Source: Echinococcus granulosus (taxonomy: Eukaryota > Platyhelminthes > Cestoda > Cyclophyllidea > Taeniidae). From it: a DNA stretch of 64,000 nt. Both the position numbers and the translations under genes were made by a program. The notes beneath the pieces were generated by a model. That model worked only from the letters and a program-made list of their open reading frames with translations, was not told the origin of the DNA and searched no databases. Each line of letters starts with the position of its first letter. Position 1 is the first letter of the stretch. Location: NCBI RefSeq assembly GCF_000524195.1, contig NW_020170438.1, positions 186,001 to 250,000 on the forward strand, written 5' to 3'. Shown here piece by piece: positions 1 through 12,917 of the stretch.

Positions 1-516
1 TACTAAGAAAGGCTACTAGTATACAAGAAATGCACACTCTGGCAATCGACTAGTCCACAAAACTTTATGCAAGTGAACTCAAACCCCGTTTCCCCTCCCA
101 CTAAATAGAAATTAATCGTATCACCTTTGTTTCTGTCTAGCAGTATATAATTCAATGAAAGATACGTCATGCTAGAATCAAAAAGAGTGGGGAGCACCTC
201 GAAGAACGCTTAAAAATAGGGGGTATGGAGTAAAATGGAAGTAATTAATATTTCTAATTAATAGAGCTCATCCTCCTTCGTTCCGTTCCTCTTTATGTCC
301 TGCTAACCCTTGTGCATGCTAAATAATCTTTATCTATCTAACAACCGAAATGATAAGATGGAAAGATATTGGGAAGCATAGGCCAAATTTTTTTAAGAGG
401 AAGTACCTTCAGATAACATAATTCGTGGAAATAAAGCATGCATTTTCCTGATACGCACAAACTATTAAATTAAGCTTACTTAGAATCGGAAAATAACGCA
501 ACGTTTCTGGGAATAC
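1..516. other. Non-coding stretch, probable intron of the claudin-like gene
   Basis: This AT-rich stretch lies downstream, on the minus strand, of the last visible claudin-like exon. I see no fourth transmembrane segment in any minus-strand frame, so the rest of that gene is probably beyond the left edge. Confidence 0.5.
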
Positions 517-3500
517 CTGCTAGAAAAAATATTTCGCCACTAGAATGAAAGTAGTAGAGGCGTTTGACGAGATTTGATCCAGAGTGTCCGAGAATTGCCA
601 ATCCAGCGCCTAGTAAACCAACGAGGATTGCGACCAAGAGGATACACGTTGCACCACCCTGCCAACCTACAGAATGAGTGAAAGTGCGTCACCCATTTCC
701 TACTGATAGCAAAAATATTCCATATTAAAATTCAACGTAAATCATACCATCCGTTTCTGAAATAAAGGGTAGAGTAAGTTCACAGCTCCCGTTCCCGGTG
801 CTGCACTTTTGCCATAGTCCACGACGTGTTATATTTCCGGCTAAAATAAGCATTCATTGTTAAGTTTACATGCCACTTTAGTTCGAATGTTAACTTTTTG
901 CAAACCATTACTTATTTCAGCACTGGTACTAATTACTCGTTAATATTCAAAAAAATAACATTTAAACATAAAAAGAATGAGACGTCCAAGTAAAACCGAC
1001 ACTTGCGCAGATTCCGAAAGCGATACTACCGTGCCGATAGGGACAAATGCTAAAAATAGCTGACGTTCAGGTCGTATCTCAGTCTGGGAAACAAGGTTCG
1101 TGCATGCATGTGTGTAGAACAGGGTGTGCTAGCACAAGATTTGAAATCCTAACTGTCGGATTGGGGAAAATACTTCAAGTAATAGCAACACGGTGAGGTG
1201 ATCTAGACGTTTCATTGGTAGCTGGTCGTGCATCCCTCGGACACGATACCAATCCTGGTGGTTCCCCTTCTAAATCAGAGTATGTGTTCCTGAAACGTCT
1301 GATTTTACCTGATTGACACAAGATCATCAATTGCAGTGAAGTTACACCGGAGAGAGATTAGCTTCAAAACAGCATTCCACCTTTACAATCCCTGAAGAGC
1401 AAGGTTTTTCACCGGGTTAAAGAGGAGTTTTGGCAAGAAAAACCGAGACAATCTAGATCACGCTATTGTGCTTTGACGAATTCCCAATTCAACAACTCAC
1501 TCTGGAATCAAAACACAAATCACGGTAGTGAAGGTCTGGAAATTTTCGACCAGTATTTCAACGTCGATGATGAAGTGAGACTGTTCTGGAATGTTTCAGC
1601 CTTGCTGCCAGAGAAGATATCTGTTTGTAAGCTTAACAGCCGTGATAGGACCTGAATTTTTTTCACGAAGTGACATTGGCTCGAATTACGTGAAAGTCCG
1701 ATCTTCCTCAACTTGACCTTCATTGCAGCTCATGCTACCTATTCTACTGGTCCTCTATTCTGTGTCGAAGTTGATAATAACACTACTTCTAATCAAAAGT
1801 CTTTTAACTTCTTCGGGGATTGAATGTAATAACAAAACTCCCCCACTTGGTCACTAGAATTATTCTAAAGGCTACAGGTAGGAGATGGATAAAAGAAGGA
1901 ACCAAAAAATATAAAAGATGATTTGTCCCCTATTTTTGGCAAAAAAATTTGTTTTACAATTACTTTGATGATTTCACACAGAAAAACCAGTTTGAAAGTC
2001 TCCACAATGTGGAATAATGTCATCTAAGCCTCTTAACTTCAAAAAATAAATCATAGGATAAAACAAAAGCAATATTATTTTGGGAGCAATTCTAATACAG
2101 TTCAAAGGAACATGTGGCTGTGGTATTTTAGGTAGATTAAACGCACGAACTCAAAGATTTGCTGTAAATTCCTTTGTAGAACACTGAATCCAGAATTTTT
2201 GAGTGATATTAAATTACGGAACCGATTTCCCCTTCCTGCCTTCGTTTTTATCACACCATAATGTTAAAGTATTCAATCTTGCTCCTTTTAAAGTGAAATT
2301 TATGAATGCAAAACTATCTTTAAAGAGGTTTGTTCAAACAATTCCATAAAGTTTATCAGATTCCACTTACAATGCAATGACGGCTAGGATATTGGGAATT
2401 CATTCATTATATTAAGCCGTGCAATGTCTGTGTCTATCAAATATTTGCAACAACTCTGCTCTTTTACTATTTAACAGTAGAGTCAAGTGCCGTTAACTTT
2501 TTTTCTTATGAAAAAGCTGCTCAAATGTAGCTATCCGCAGTTAAAGAACATCTGCGTGCGCCTGTTAGGTGCTAACAATTCAAACACTCAGCATGAGCCT
2601 CACTAATGCAACGCAGCTAACTATAAGAAATTGGTGGAAAACAATGCATGTTATGCATCTGAAAATCGGGATGTCACAAAAGTGTGACGCTGATTGCAAA
2701 CGGCCTAGAAAGCATCGCATCAATCAGTGGGTATGAATGTTATTCTTGGCACCGGTGCTTTAGCGAGCTCGTACATCTAATAACTTTCTTAATTGCAGTC
2801 AAATTATGCTCGTGAAAATCACGTTTCCCTACTTCAGTAAGTCACATATGGCCTCAAGTCGCTGTAAGAACAAACCGCCTGTCTCGCTCCTTCCCTTCCT
2901 TACTTCCGTTCCAAAAATGTTAAACGAGGAGGCAAAAAAGGGCAGGAGAAGAGAACACAAGTTTGATTTTGGCTGAATCTTCTACTTCTCTCCCAACCAA
3001 TTAGAGCACTTCGCCGCCAAGGTCACCACGGATTGCTTGCGTCAGCAGTCAATGCTCAAACAACAGACGCAAGCCCTCATTGGCTGGGCTGCTGGTTAGT
3101 GCTGGCGTTCGATTGGCCAGGCTTGTGCTGCCATAATCCACGACCTCTTTTACAACCCTCAGTACGAGGAAGTGGGAGGAGGAGGAGGAGGAGACGGAGA
3201 GCTATTTTAGGTTGCAGCTAAATTTAGCTCTTCTTGCATTTACATTGGTAAAATAATAACAATTATAGGGTTGCCAGTAGTCCTAAATGCCTCCATTAAT
3301 GCGAGCGTTGGTGGAGCCATGAATACGAGTTCTCGGTGGCTATTTAAGCACTGCGGAGTAGGATGAAGAAGTGTCAGCATTTGTTCACGAATTTCAGATG
3401 AGTAGATAAAATAGATAAAATAATTTGTTGATAAAATTGCATAGTATATTTTGAATGAAACAAATTCTTCTGTGCAATAAAAATGCCTCAATTCTAATAT

Positions 3501-6494
3501 GATCAAAGCATGAAAAAGCGATTTGTTTCATTTATTTCATTACCTACAACGCCTTCGCCTTCCATTCATATCACGCCTGTTAACAGCAGTCAGTAGTTAT
3601 ATAAGGTTGTAATAAATCTCCATCCATGCTCACAGATTTCGTAACATCGCCATGAAAACCTAATTTGCAACAACAGTGATAGTAAACAGGGAGATGCTTA
3701 CACCCAAGCCTCCGAGATGGAAGGACTGCAATGTGGATGGGCTATCAAACCCCGGAGGGCCTTTGACAATCACCCTTGTCTCGTGATCGTGAAAAATATC
3801 CCCGCGTAACTAAGGCAACTTTATGCTGGGTTGATTTAAAAGTGCTCGTTAAATTATGGCCTAAGTTAGACTAACTACATGAATAACTGGACCTTCTAGC
3901 GTTAAAATTGTTCAACTCTCGGCTTTAAGAGTAAACAAACGAGAAAAAGGCAGTAAGGAAAGATGAGTGTTTCCTACTAATTTTACGAAATTACACTATA
4001 CGTATTATCAAATGGTTTTGTTTCCATGCTAATGGTCTGTAAGTGGAAAATGCCACTTGGTTTCAGCTCGTTGTGGAGTGTTGATCCATCGGGAGTAGCC
4101 AAAAGTCAGTAAATCATCACACCACAATTTACAGAGAAGACATAACTGTGAGTTCATCCGAATCTACGAAGGGTGGCACTGACCATGCAATCAACTGCCA
4201 CTTTGAGCTGATAAAAAGTGCTCTTTTGAACTTCGTCCCTGATTGGCTAATCTTATGTCATTAAAATACTATTATAAAAATGGCACAAATTTTTCCCTCT
4301 TTAATCCAACAACTTTTCCTACATCTCTGATGTGATATTTTACAAGGCAAAATTCTTTTAAAACATTTACTAGTTTTTACTAACTTCTTGTCTTGCGGTC
4401 TGATTTACCTTTTTGTATCCTTGAGCATTTAACAACTTTGTGCCTTAATAAATTTTGAGAGAAAAGTTTAAGGCGTTTGCCAAATTAGTTGCGTTTTTAT
4501 AAACCAGAAAACTTTTCTTTATGATAAGTACAGAAGGTAAAAAGGAAGAGTAAAAGTGGAATGTCGAGCAAATATGCTACTAAATTGTGTTACTTTGAGG
4601 TATTAAACATGAGATATTCACTCAATACGAAGTGAAATTTACAAAGTACCAAATATGTTTCCAGTTTTTTTGTACTTTATCTTTATAAATAAAATGCATT
4701 CCGACATTTCTTCTGTAACCAACCTTTTTGGCTGTGTAATGAGGTACTTTCACCCACCACGAAGCCGATGGGATTTTCGCTAGGTGGTTTTGAAGCCCTC
4801 ACTAAATCACTTAAATTCCTTAGGTACACCGAGTGCTATAAGTAGTGGTCAGTATTCTAAGAGCTTTCCCTAAAAGCATGTCATAATGAAGAAAAAAGGG
4901 TACAATAACAATAGGCGGGACATCACTTAACCGGATTTTTTTAGTAATTTCTGTCAAAGAATCGTAAGTTGCGAGCAGATATTTTTGGGCTGGGAACAGC
5001 TAAGTAGATGTGAGATATTTTTGGCCGGTGGGTGACTCTATTTTCAATTTTTCAAGAAGCATTGCCTTATTAAAGGTAAAAACCTCTTTTGGACTGGGGT
5101 AGTAGATTTCCCGATTGGCCGGCTCCTGATAGTAAACTTAAATATTAATATATAGCTAAAATATCCCCATTAAGGAGCTTTAAAGTGAGCTCACAATGTC
5201 ATAAGATAGTGTTTTTGACCGTTTGCCACCAAATGCAAAGTTAAATTTTGCAATTTCTGTCAAAATACTCCTTTAAGGTAATGCGTGAGAGTCAACCGCC
5301 AATTGTGCAATTTACAGTGAACACACAAGCTTTTTGAACGAGATTTTTGCTATTCTTACTCATTAAAATCTTTTTTTTGTCTGATTCTATTTGGAAAATC
5401 ATTGTGATAAAAACAGTGCTGGATAGTGCTACTTATTGTTCTTAGATAACCGATTTAAGTAGTGCGTAAAGATTGCAGAGCTTCAACCTTAGCAAAATGA
5501 CAACCAACAATAATGACATTGCAAACTATTCAACAAGTTATTTAAAAGCAGGTACAGTCACATTTTGTCCTCAATTTTATCTCATTTTTGTGACCTACTT
5601 ATAATCTACGAATCCATGGGATTGAACGAAAACTTCAATTGGTACATAATATCAAACAATTGTTTGGTAATCCCCAAAACAATCCCACGGGAATATGGGT
5701 TACTTGTCTCTGAAATCGTCAAAAACAAGTTTTCTTTGACTAACATTTGTGGTTTTTTCTTTGCTGCTCAGCAGATACCAAACATTTCTGAATTTTTGTT
5801 CTACCTTTCAAGCAATCAGATCAAATGGGTGGTAATTGGCAAATCATACAAGGCTTTTTAACTTACGAGGTCCACTGTATGCCCAAGTGGTAGCCACCAG
5901 ACAATAGAGCAGACAACAAATTGCCATAGATGCAAGCACAATCGCCGTTATCCTAGATCGTCCAAAAGCCGAATGCTCCCAGTAGTCATGGCGATTTATG
6001 AATCCAAGAGTGGACAGCTCTCCACCATTGCCTCCTATTTCTCCTACCACTGATTTTTGAGCTCGGAGAAGACTCCCACCTCTGGGACCGCTTCGTGGAC
6101 GCGTAACTAAGGTAATGATTTTGTCGATATCTTCCACCTCCTCCGCTTCCTCCACCACTACTTCCACATTTCCATCGACACGGTCGAGGGGTGTAGTGGA
6201 CTTTCGAATACCAGCTTCCAAGTCCCTTGGTTCCAAGGCAGTAGTGGTGGTGGCGATAGAGGGAGAAGCGATGGGGCGTGTTGGTGTGGCAACTGATTTC
6301 CCTTCTACATATTCGTCATCCTTGTCACGAGATTCGTGTACGGTGGTGGTGGTGGTTGTAGTGTTATGAGGGAGGGGATGTGCTTCCTGGCTCAAAGGGA
6401 GGAGTTCAATTTGTTCGAGACTGGTGGAAGTTGTATGATCCATCACGTCGGCAGCATCATATCCATTCGAACGCTTAAAGCTTTTGCGTTTCCA
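517..6494 (-). CDS. Claudin/PMP22-like four-transmembrane protein, 5' exons (3' end off window)
   Basis: Three minus-strand exons are readable: 6494-5867, 840-748 and 666-517. The junctions are AG/GT with phases that join (C+CC, G+GT). The likely start is the ATG at 6443, in good context (G at -3 and +4); the exon is open upstream of it to an acceptor at 6495-6496. From that ATG about 273 residues are visible. A long cytoplasmic tail (about 1-160) holds a run of threonines near 28-34 and an acidic stretch near 93-107. TM1 is at about 164-187. The first extracellular loop has W187, then GLWQKC (200-205) and C212, the W-GLW-C-C signature of claudins and relatives, plus possible N-glycosylation sites at N195 and N209. 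TM2 is at about 226-249, followed by the start of TM3. Family members form cell-cell junctions or modulate membrane proteins. Usual claudins have almost no N-terminal tail, so the tail of about 160 residues is odd. TM4 and the C-terminus are not in the window. The family call is firm; the exact member is not. Confidence 0.75.
2985..3200. promoter_or_regulatory. CCAAT-box cluster, possible internal promoter
   Basis: Three CCAAT pentamers occur within 120 bp: CCAAT at 2997-3001, and ATTGG (CCAAT on the other strand) at 3079-3083 and 3112-3116. The block is GC-richer than the surrounding intron. Clusters of NF-Y-type boxes usually mark promoters. It could drive a short isoform of the claudin-like gene or a plus-strand transcript; no first exon could be fixed. 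Confidence 0.3.
3174..3192 (+). repeat. (GGA)n microsatellite
   Basis: An uninterrupted GGA repeat of about six units lies next to the CCAAT cluster. Confidence 0.8.
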
Positions 6495-6496
6495 CT

Positions 6497-9490
6497 AAAA
6501 TGAAAAAGAAACATTTTGTCTGTTTTTGAATTCGAGTAAATTAGACCAAGTAAGTTTGAATGCTCCATATTAATCAAATTATCTCGGACGGAAGACCTTA
6601 TGGAAGAACCAGTCACCATGGAAGTCGGTCGGATTGAAACGTGACCTTTAAATTTACCGTCATGAAAGGGATTCTACCCCGAAACCGACAGGCACAGTGG
6701 TAATAACCAAATGTAGACTGTCAGGTGAACAGTAGGCGCGCATGCCGTGGGTCACTTTAAATACCATCAGTCAAGATACCAGCAATGGTGGTAGTGAAAT
6801 AATCTGTAATGCCGAACAAATTTAATCATGAGTAGGGTTGCCGTTCTGTTGTTATCTGCTCAGCCGCTTAGTAGAAAGACCTATGAATAGACTAAATGCT
6901 TCAAAGACTATCGGCCATCCATTTGTCAGTGAAGATCCTACCGTCAGCTTAGAGTTCAAAGTCTCTCTCTTGGAGTAAACATTTAGTAGGCATAGCATCT
7001 GACCCTAGGCAAGTGTTAGAGGTGGGTTCTTGTTATCGTGAAATTGCACAGGAGACGAATCTTTCTGATTGGCATTACAGTGCCTGCTTTTGACCACAGC
7101 AAAAGAGCTAAATATTTCACTCGGCTAAAGGTAATTTTTTTTAAAAAAGCCCAGATGCGTAAAGTCTTATTATTGCGTATGAGCATATAATTTTACTTTG
7201 AAGGTAACTATTTCATTACTAATGGAAAAGCAAAACAGGTCGCCCTTAACTCCTTCTCTGGAAAAGCCTTCCTGGGATAACTATGCAAACGGATCGAAAG
7301 ATAATGTGGAGAAGTGAGCACATTTCCCATTCCTTACAATTTACTCGCTTCCTTTACAAGCCTAAAGAATTGCGGGTCTATCTTATTATCGTATTTACAG
7401 CTCAAAATTTATTTTTGTCAGCTTACGACTCTTAGTTGGATGTTTTTACCAAGATCTCAACATAGAGAAGGCTCTCCGAAATTAGCCAAGACATCTCTCA
7501 TACACATGCGTCCAGTGCGTTTCAATTTTGAACGTTTAAAATAAACATAAAATGCCTGATCTTAACACATCATATCGCAATTTTTGAAGCACCCGACCTC
7601 TTCTAGATCATTTTTAAGTACCGTCCTTTGTACCCTCTGTTAAAGGGTAAGAAATCATTCAGGGAATGCACTTCCGGGATTATAAGTTTACCGCGTATAG
7701 TCTATCAATTCTAAAATTGCCAAAATTAGGGCGACCGTATTAGAATGGCTTCTTACGTTCCCACTTCTTTTCTTTACATATCATAGAAGTAATGTGCTGG
7801 TCTAAAATGCCAATAGAGGCCACTGCCTATCCCTCGGCTAAAAGAGAAAATGAGACGAGACTTCAAGCGCCTCACCCGCTCTTTGCCCCTTTATATTACC
7901 ACCAGCGCGATTCAAGGGTAGGCTATTCATTTTAATTCTTAAACATATAACTACTACTATATCTTACTTCTCTAGCCTTTTGGGTTAAATTTTCTAAAAT
8001 ATTGCGATTAGAGCGCTACTGAGAGGATGGTTAACACATATGCTCAAAGGTTGAAACCAACGGTGCGTTTTGATCACATGAGTGGAGGCGGATCCAAAAT
8101 GCGGAAGACTAATGCGGCGAATACATCAAGACCTAATTTGAGAATGTCTTGATAAATAATACTTTTGTGATGTTTGTATAAATGCATGAGCACGATATTT
8201 TGAAGCAGTACCTAATGTTTGACCAACATCTTGTCCTTAATTTTGGATCCTCATCTGAAACAACTTTCAATGTGGTACTAACTTGGTATTTTTGGGTTGC
8301 GCGGCAACAAAGTTCACAAACATGCACTGAATGTTGACGGAATTTTAAGTACTTTAAATTAACCTTTTTCCAAAAGATACTCCAACGATTCAGCATTGAA
8401 ACCCACGTTTAAGGAAATTCTAGGCAACCCTTGTGCATCTAATCGTAGAGGAGGCCTTCGCATGACTTTATTTCTTATAAGAAAAAGTTCAAATAATTTA
8501 AGGCTTGCTTGTGGGAAAAGAAAGGACATAAATGTATAACTACAGAAATAAAACAAACGGAAACCTCTAATCCCAAACAAAAAAGTCATTAAAAATCCTT
8601 TATGATCTCTGAGGGCGAATTTTTGATAAATATCGGACACATTCAAGAACTTACTATAGAGTTTGTTGTCCTTTATTCTCGATGCCAATATTCTTAAAAA
8701 TAAAACCGCTTAAAAATTGTGGCAGACATCAGGGTGACATTTTATTCCAGTTACTGCGATTTGTCGCCTAAGCTTGTGAGACATGATGGCAAAGGGCAAA
8801 ACTTTCACTTTAGCCTATGGAAGGTAAATCTATCATGCAAATTAGAAAGTCATTAATAATTGCCAAGTTCAAGTCAGTGCTTGTCTTGATGAAACGTTTC
8901 CATACACAAAGGCCCCGGAACGTTAAAAAAGTGCCTTACGAAACTATTTTAGATTTCCAAATTTTTGGAGAAGAAGTGCTTCATTTTAAACTCTAACAAA
9001 TTGGTTAATGAGAGGAAACACCTTCTAACTCTCAAATTAATTATACAAAAACTTGGAACATAACATTCATACTAAATAGCGTATAAAGAGAAATACACAA
9101 TAAAGGTGTCGTTATCCTGCTTCCTTCCTCGAGCTGTCGGAGCATAGATATAAGGTGAAAAGCAGAAGCACCGTAAAATGCACCGAAAATGCTCACAAGC
9201 AACTTAAACCCTTTGAGAGCTTACATAATTCATTTGGTTTTGAAGAAGCGGGTAAAACCGCTTCCAGAGTGAAATTGGAAATGTGGGGTTACAATGTTTG
9301 GGCAGAAGATTTTGTGTTGCTGTACATCATTTTCCATGAAAAAATAAGCACCGTTTATAACAATTTTTGACATTCAAAAGTATGTGCGATAATTTTAGCA
9401 GAATTGTGAGATAATTTGAAGTTGGCCTATTAATAGGTAAAGCCAAAACCTCAACCGACTTTTAGTAGGCAATTTGGTGCGTTTTATGGT
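6497..9490. other. Intergenic or upstream intronic DNA, nothing recognised
   Basis: This AT-rich stretch may contain upstream exons or the promoter of the claudin-like gene, but I could not fix any. An open stretch on the minus strand at 8688-8359 starts on a non-ATG codon and resembles nothing I know. Confidence 0.4.
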
Positions 9491-9675
9491 TGTTAATGTT
9501 GGTTCATTAGACTCCCAGTTATGGTTACGGGGGACTTAGGCCTCTGCCATTGTACTCCCGCCTTGGGTCATAGTCTTCGGGCCATTTCAGTAGACCTTCA
9601 TCTTCCCATACATCGGCATTGCATTTTTTACCCTAGTAATATGACATCTTCCGTATTCAGGAGCGATTTGTTCCA
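9491..9675 (+). mobile_element. Decayed TRIM-family LTR (copy a)
   Basis: This segment aligns along its length with the LTRs at 36671 and 37572. It opens with a TGTTAATG form of the LTR start. It shares the middle block (acttaggc, then ccattgtac and tcccgcc, then cgggcca and agtag) and ends with a cttccgtattcagg remnant of the LTR tail. It is heavily diverged, and the exact ends are uncertain by about 15 bp. Confidence 0.55.
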
Positions 9676-9809
9676 ATTTAGTATGAGCTAAAAATAGAGC
9701 AGTACTTTATTATAATTTTACGTATCCAGAACGTAAACGCACCGTCTTTTGCAGCTTACTTCACAAAACATACTAATTGTTGTTTCCGATTAAGCGAATG
9801 CAAACATAT

Positions 9810-10004
9810 TGCAATGTGTTGCTTGTTTTTAACTCTCGGTTTTGGTACTTGGGTTACTTAGGCACCTCACCAATGCTACCTCCGCCAAGTAGGCTAGCCT
9901 CTGGTCCGCGCCAGTAGCCCCAAACCCACTGAATGCTGAATTTATAAATTCTTCTCGAGCATTATGTCTTCCTACATCCTCAGAGAAGTCTCAAGGTGCT
10001 ACCA
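9810..10004 (+). mobile_element. Decayed TRIM-family LTR (copy b)
   Basis: The order of blocks matches the LTR at 37572-37766: a TGCAATG start, TTTAACTCTCGGTTTTGG, then CCAGTAGCCCC, GAGCATTATGTCTTC and a terminal GGTGCTACCA. No primer-binding site follows it. Only about 134 nt separate it from copy a, against about 600-700 nt of internal sequence in complete copies here. The pair is therefore either an element with a large internal deletion or two separate insertions. Confidence 0.7.
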
Positions 10005-11089
10005 TATCATTGACAACTTTCAAAAAAATGAAGCTCTTTCCTATTTGACCTAGATATATATTAGTCATACCGACAATAACTAGTGTTAAAAACGATAAGA
10101 ATTGGATGAATAATAATGTATTTTGTCCCAAAATAAACGCCAATTCTGTTTTAAAGGAGGCTATTAATGTTTCATCCTATTTACTAGATCCATTCCTAGT
10201 GGTTATAATTACCAATGAGCCGGAATAAATCAACAGCCTTGTGCCTTAGTTTTATGAGCAGAAAAATGCTCTACAATTTGCAAACTTTCAAACTACGCTT
10301 TAGCCGAAAGTTTTGGATTTAGAGACAAAAACACGCTTTTTACCTAAGAGACTGGACTTTGTTTTGGGTTTCACAAATTTGGATTTATTGTGCTTCCGAA
10401 AGAGACAACGTTTTGGTTTCCATTAAAATTATTTTGGCATATTCGCTTCTTGTTTGAATTAATGGACTTAAATTTGAATCCACTGCATAGATGTCAAATA
10501 TTTTGGTTAGATGCATGATCTCTATCTATTCTGATAGGTAGAATCCCTTGCTGGTTCGAGATGGTGCTATTAATTATGCAGAGGTGCACATTATGTAAGA
10601 TTTTATTAAGCCAATCCCAGTCGTCAAACAGGGTAAATTATTACAGCAGTATTCATTACCAGAGCAAACTCCGTAATGTAAATGGGCAATCTCGGATGTC
10701 AGTTGGGCTTTCAGTAGCAAAGAACATTACGAAGTGGAAGATTCTGATAATGAATCATAAATGAAGGAAGCTGTGGGTCCAACCTACCATTAACCATTCC
10801 GCCATGCAGTAAATTTGGATTGAAGAAGGTATAACGCAGTTATTAATAACCTACCTGTAGCAGGAACATAATCTGTAAGAAGTGGGCTCACTGACAACAC
10901 ATAGAGGTTAGCTTGGAATGTGCTTGCTACCGCAGGAGAAGTCCATCAAGGATTCAAGAAGATATCACAATGGTGCTCAAAATTATTTTATAAACACTAA
11001 AACACTTCCCCTAGCTTCCGTTTAAACTCTTTCAAAATAGCACTTGAATGTTAACTATTTGCGATTAGGAGATTTTCTTATTCCAGGCA
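10005..11089. other. Non-coding stretch, nothing recognised
   Basis: AT-rich sequence between the decayed LTRs and the GC-rich island. A short plus-strand open frame at 10561-10764 has no recognisable features. Confidence 0.4.
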
Positions 11090-11560
11090 TTAATCTGCTT
11101 GACATTAGGGTAGCCGAAGTTCCGAACCTTCACGTCGAGTTCCCTTTGCGTACAACCGCTAGCAGCATCTGCATTTTTAGGCAATGCAGCGAGATGTCGT
11201 CTCTTGCGCCTCGCTCCCACCGTCGAATCGTTACTGCCACCTACGCTTCCTCCACCACCAACAGCTCCTCCACTTCGAGTGATTTTTCGTTGTCCAGCTG
11301 CCGATACAGCGACTGGCGCTTCGTGGTGTCGTGCAGTGAGAAGTGGGGAGGTGAGTTGCCACGGTGGAGCTGCCGCCACCGCAGCACCCGGAGTCGTCGC
11401 AGCAGTGGCGGCAGTTGCGTCGGAGCTCTCCAACGACGAAGCGGCGGAGGAGCGAGTAGCACAGCGAGAGGGACGACCGCGAGCGCGAAGTGCACAGGTA
11501 TGCAGTAGCGGTGGTCGCGAGCCACTCTCCGAGCGTGGGCGAAGAAGCGGGGCACAGCGC
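11090..11560. promoter_or_regulatory. GC/CpG-rich island, probable promoter with first exon
   Basis: This block is much richer in G, C and CpG than its flanks, and several frames on both strands stay open because stop codons are scarce in it. A good plus-strand splice donor (CACAG followed by GTATGC) sits near 11496, which suggests a first exon ending there. An ATG at about 11193 in the plus direction would give a Ser/Arg-rich low-complexity peptide up to the donor, but an untranslated first exon is at least as likely. The next plus-strand coding start I trust is at 12918. The minus-strand frames are just as open, so the strand is not settled. Confidence 0.4.
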
Positions 11561-12917
11561 GGGGAGGTTGAATACCAGGCAGAGGGAGTTCGTACTGTTC
11601 GACAGGAACTGGGACCTACAATCAGTAGAAGGAGCTCAGTTAGCTACGAATTTATTTCATAGGCCTTCGTAGCATATTGAAAGGCAGTAGAATTTGTTTG
11701 GGATTTTAAAGCGTATTTACTGATTATGACCAAGTTACTGGTTTGAGAATCAGCTATTAAGGAGAAATCGTAAATCGCAGTAGATAAGTGGAGTGCATAG
11801 ATTAGGAAACTGCCCTAATTGACCAGATCGGTGCATCTAAAAATTTATAGCAGTCCTTTTGTTTTTACGGAAAAATGAAAAGTATTTTATGGAGGAGTGT
11901 TTTTATAAACTTAAATTTAAGTTCCAGGAAAATGAAAAGAAGCAGAAGACAATGCGTTTAAAGACGCATTATTTCTTGAGAAAGGCGGATCTTTGCAATT
12001 AAAAACCATATGCAGCCGTTTTAATCAACGGATCATCAAGCTTCTAATATAATCAAGGATGACTCCAACTCGTCTTTTGCGGAAATATACATATAAACGG
12101 CTTAGTTGGAATGTGTTGTTGTTATTGTGAGTTTGTTACTTATTACCTAACAAAAGCTAAGGCATTTCTTACTAGTATAGTACGCACAGATTGATAAAAA
12201 TTGCCTGTTTTAGTCACTTCTAGAAATGGATACATTAATTCAGGGGAGATATATTTATTAGTTTCTATGTCAGTTTATAAATCCTGACATTTTAACTGGA
12301 CTGTCAGGTTGACAAATCAACGTGAGGTTTTTAAATGTAATCAGGTAAGAAATTTTGATATTTTGGGGGGTTTTGTTCAGAGCTGAACAGCCTCATCGGC
12401 ATGATTTGCATTATGGTCTAAGTAGAAGCGAATGTATTGAACTTGGAGACTTATCAAGATTGAGCTAAACTGCTGTGATTCTGTACGGAAAGATAATTTT
12501 GCTGCTAGCAGTAGATGAGAAAATTCCTAGATAGTACCACGACTTCCTAATAAATTTATGCAGTAGGGCCATTTTTATTCAAAGGCTTCAAGGTTTGATA
12601 GGTAGAATGATTACTAAGAGATGTTTAGACGCGGATCACTTGAAAATGAGCTTTGAATGACAAAAACAAGTTAGTTTCTGTAGAATTAGAGCAAAATCAC
12701 TCAAAAAATCCAACACTATTTTCACCTTAAATTGGTATAGAGTTATTGACTATTATCGCAAGAGAATGGGTTGATGTGCAATGCCTGTATCTTTTAAGCA
12801 TCTCGAGCCCTCTCTGAAGTCGCAATAAGTCTTGACGGCACGAGAGGAATCAAGAGGCTGTAGACATAATGTAAAGCCTATGCAGCCCAAAACGTAGTTA
12901 AATAGACACCACTTAAC
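11561..12917. other. Probable intron and 5' UTR ahead of the 12918 start
   Basis: AT-rich sequence between the GC island and the next start codon. A possible acceptor (ATGCAG) lies at 12884-12885, 32 nt before the ATG, with a poor pyrimidine tract. Confidence 0.3.

Larger units (their letters stand above)
841..5866 (-). other. Large intron (5.0 kb) of the claudin-like gene
   Basis: This is bounded by a GTAAGT donor at 5865-5866 and an AG acceptor at 841-842. Most of it is AT-rich with short chance ORFs. Two parts stand out: a GC-richer CCAAT-containing block at about 2985-3200, and a plus-strand open stretch at about 1473-1655 that ends near a GTTTGTAAG sequence and cannot be assigned. No transposon structure was recognised. 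Confidence 0.5.

Noticed and set aside
1205..1300. 10-bp inverted repeat AGACGTTTCA / TGAAACGTCT spaced 76 nt apart
   Set aside because: Short, widely spaced and without a duplicated target, so it is not evidence of a transposon.
8359..8688. 109-codon minus-strand frame
   Set aside because: Non-ATG start, no splice support, no recognisable product.
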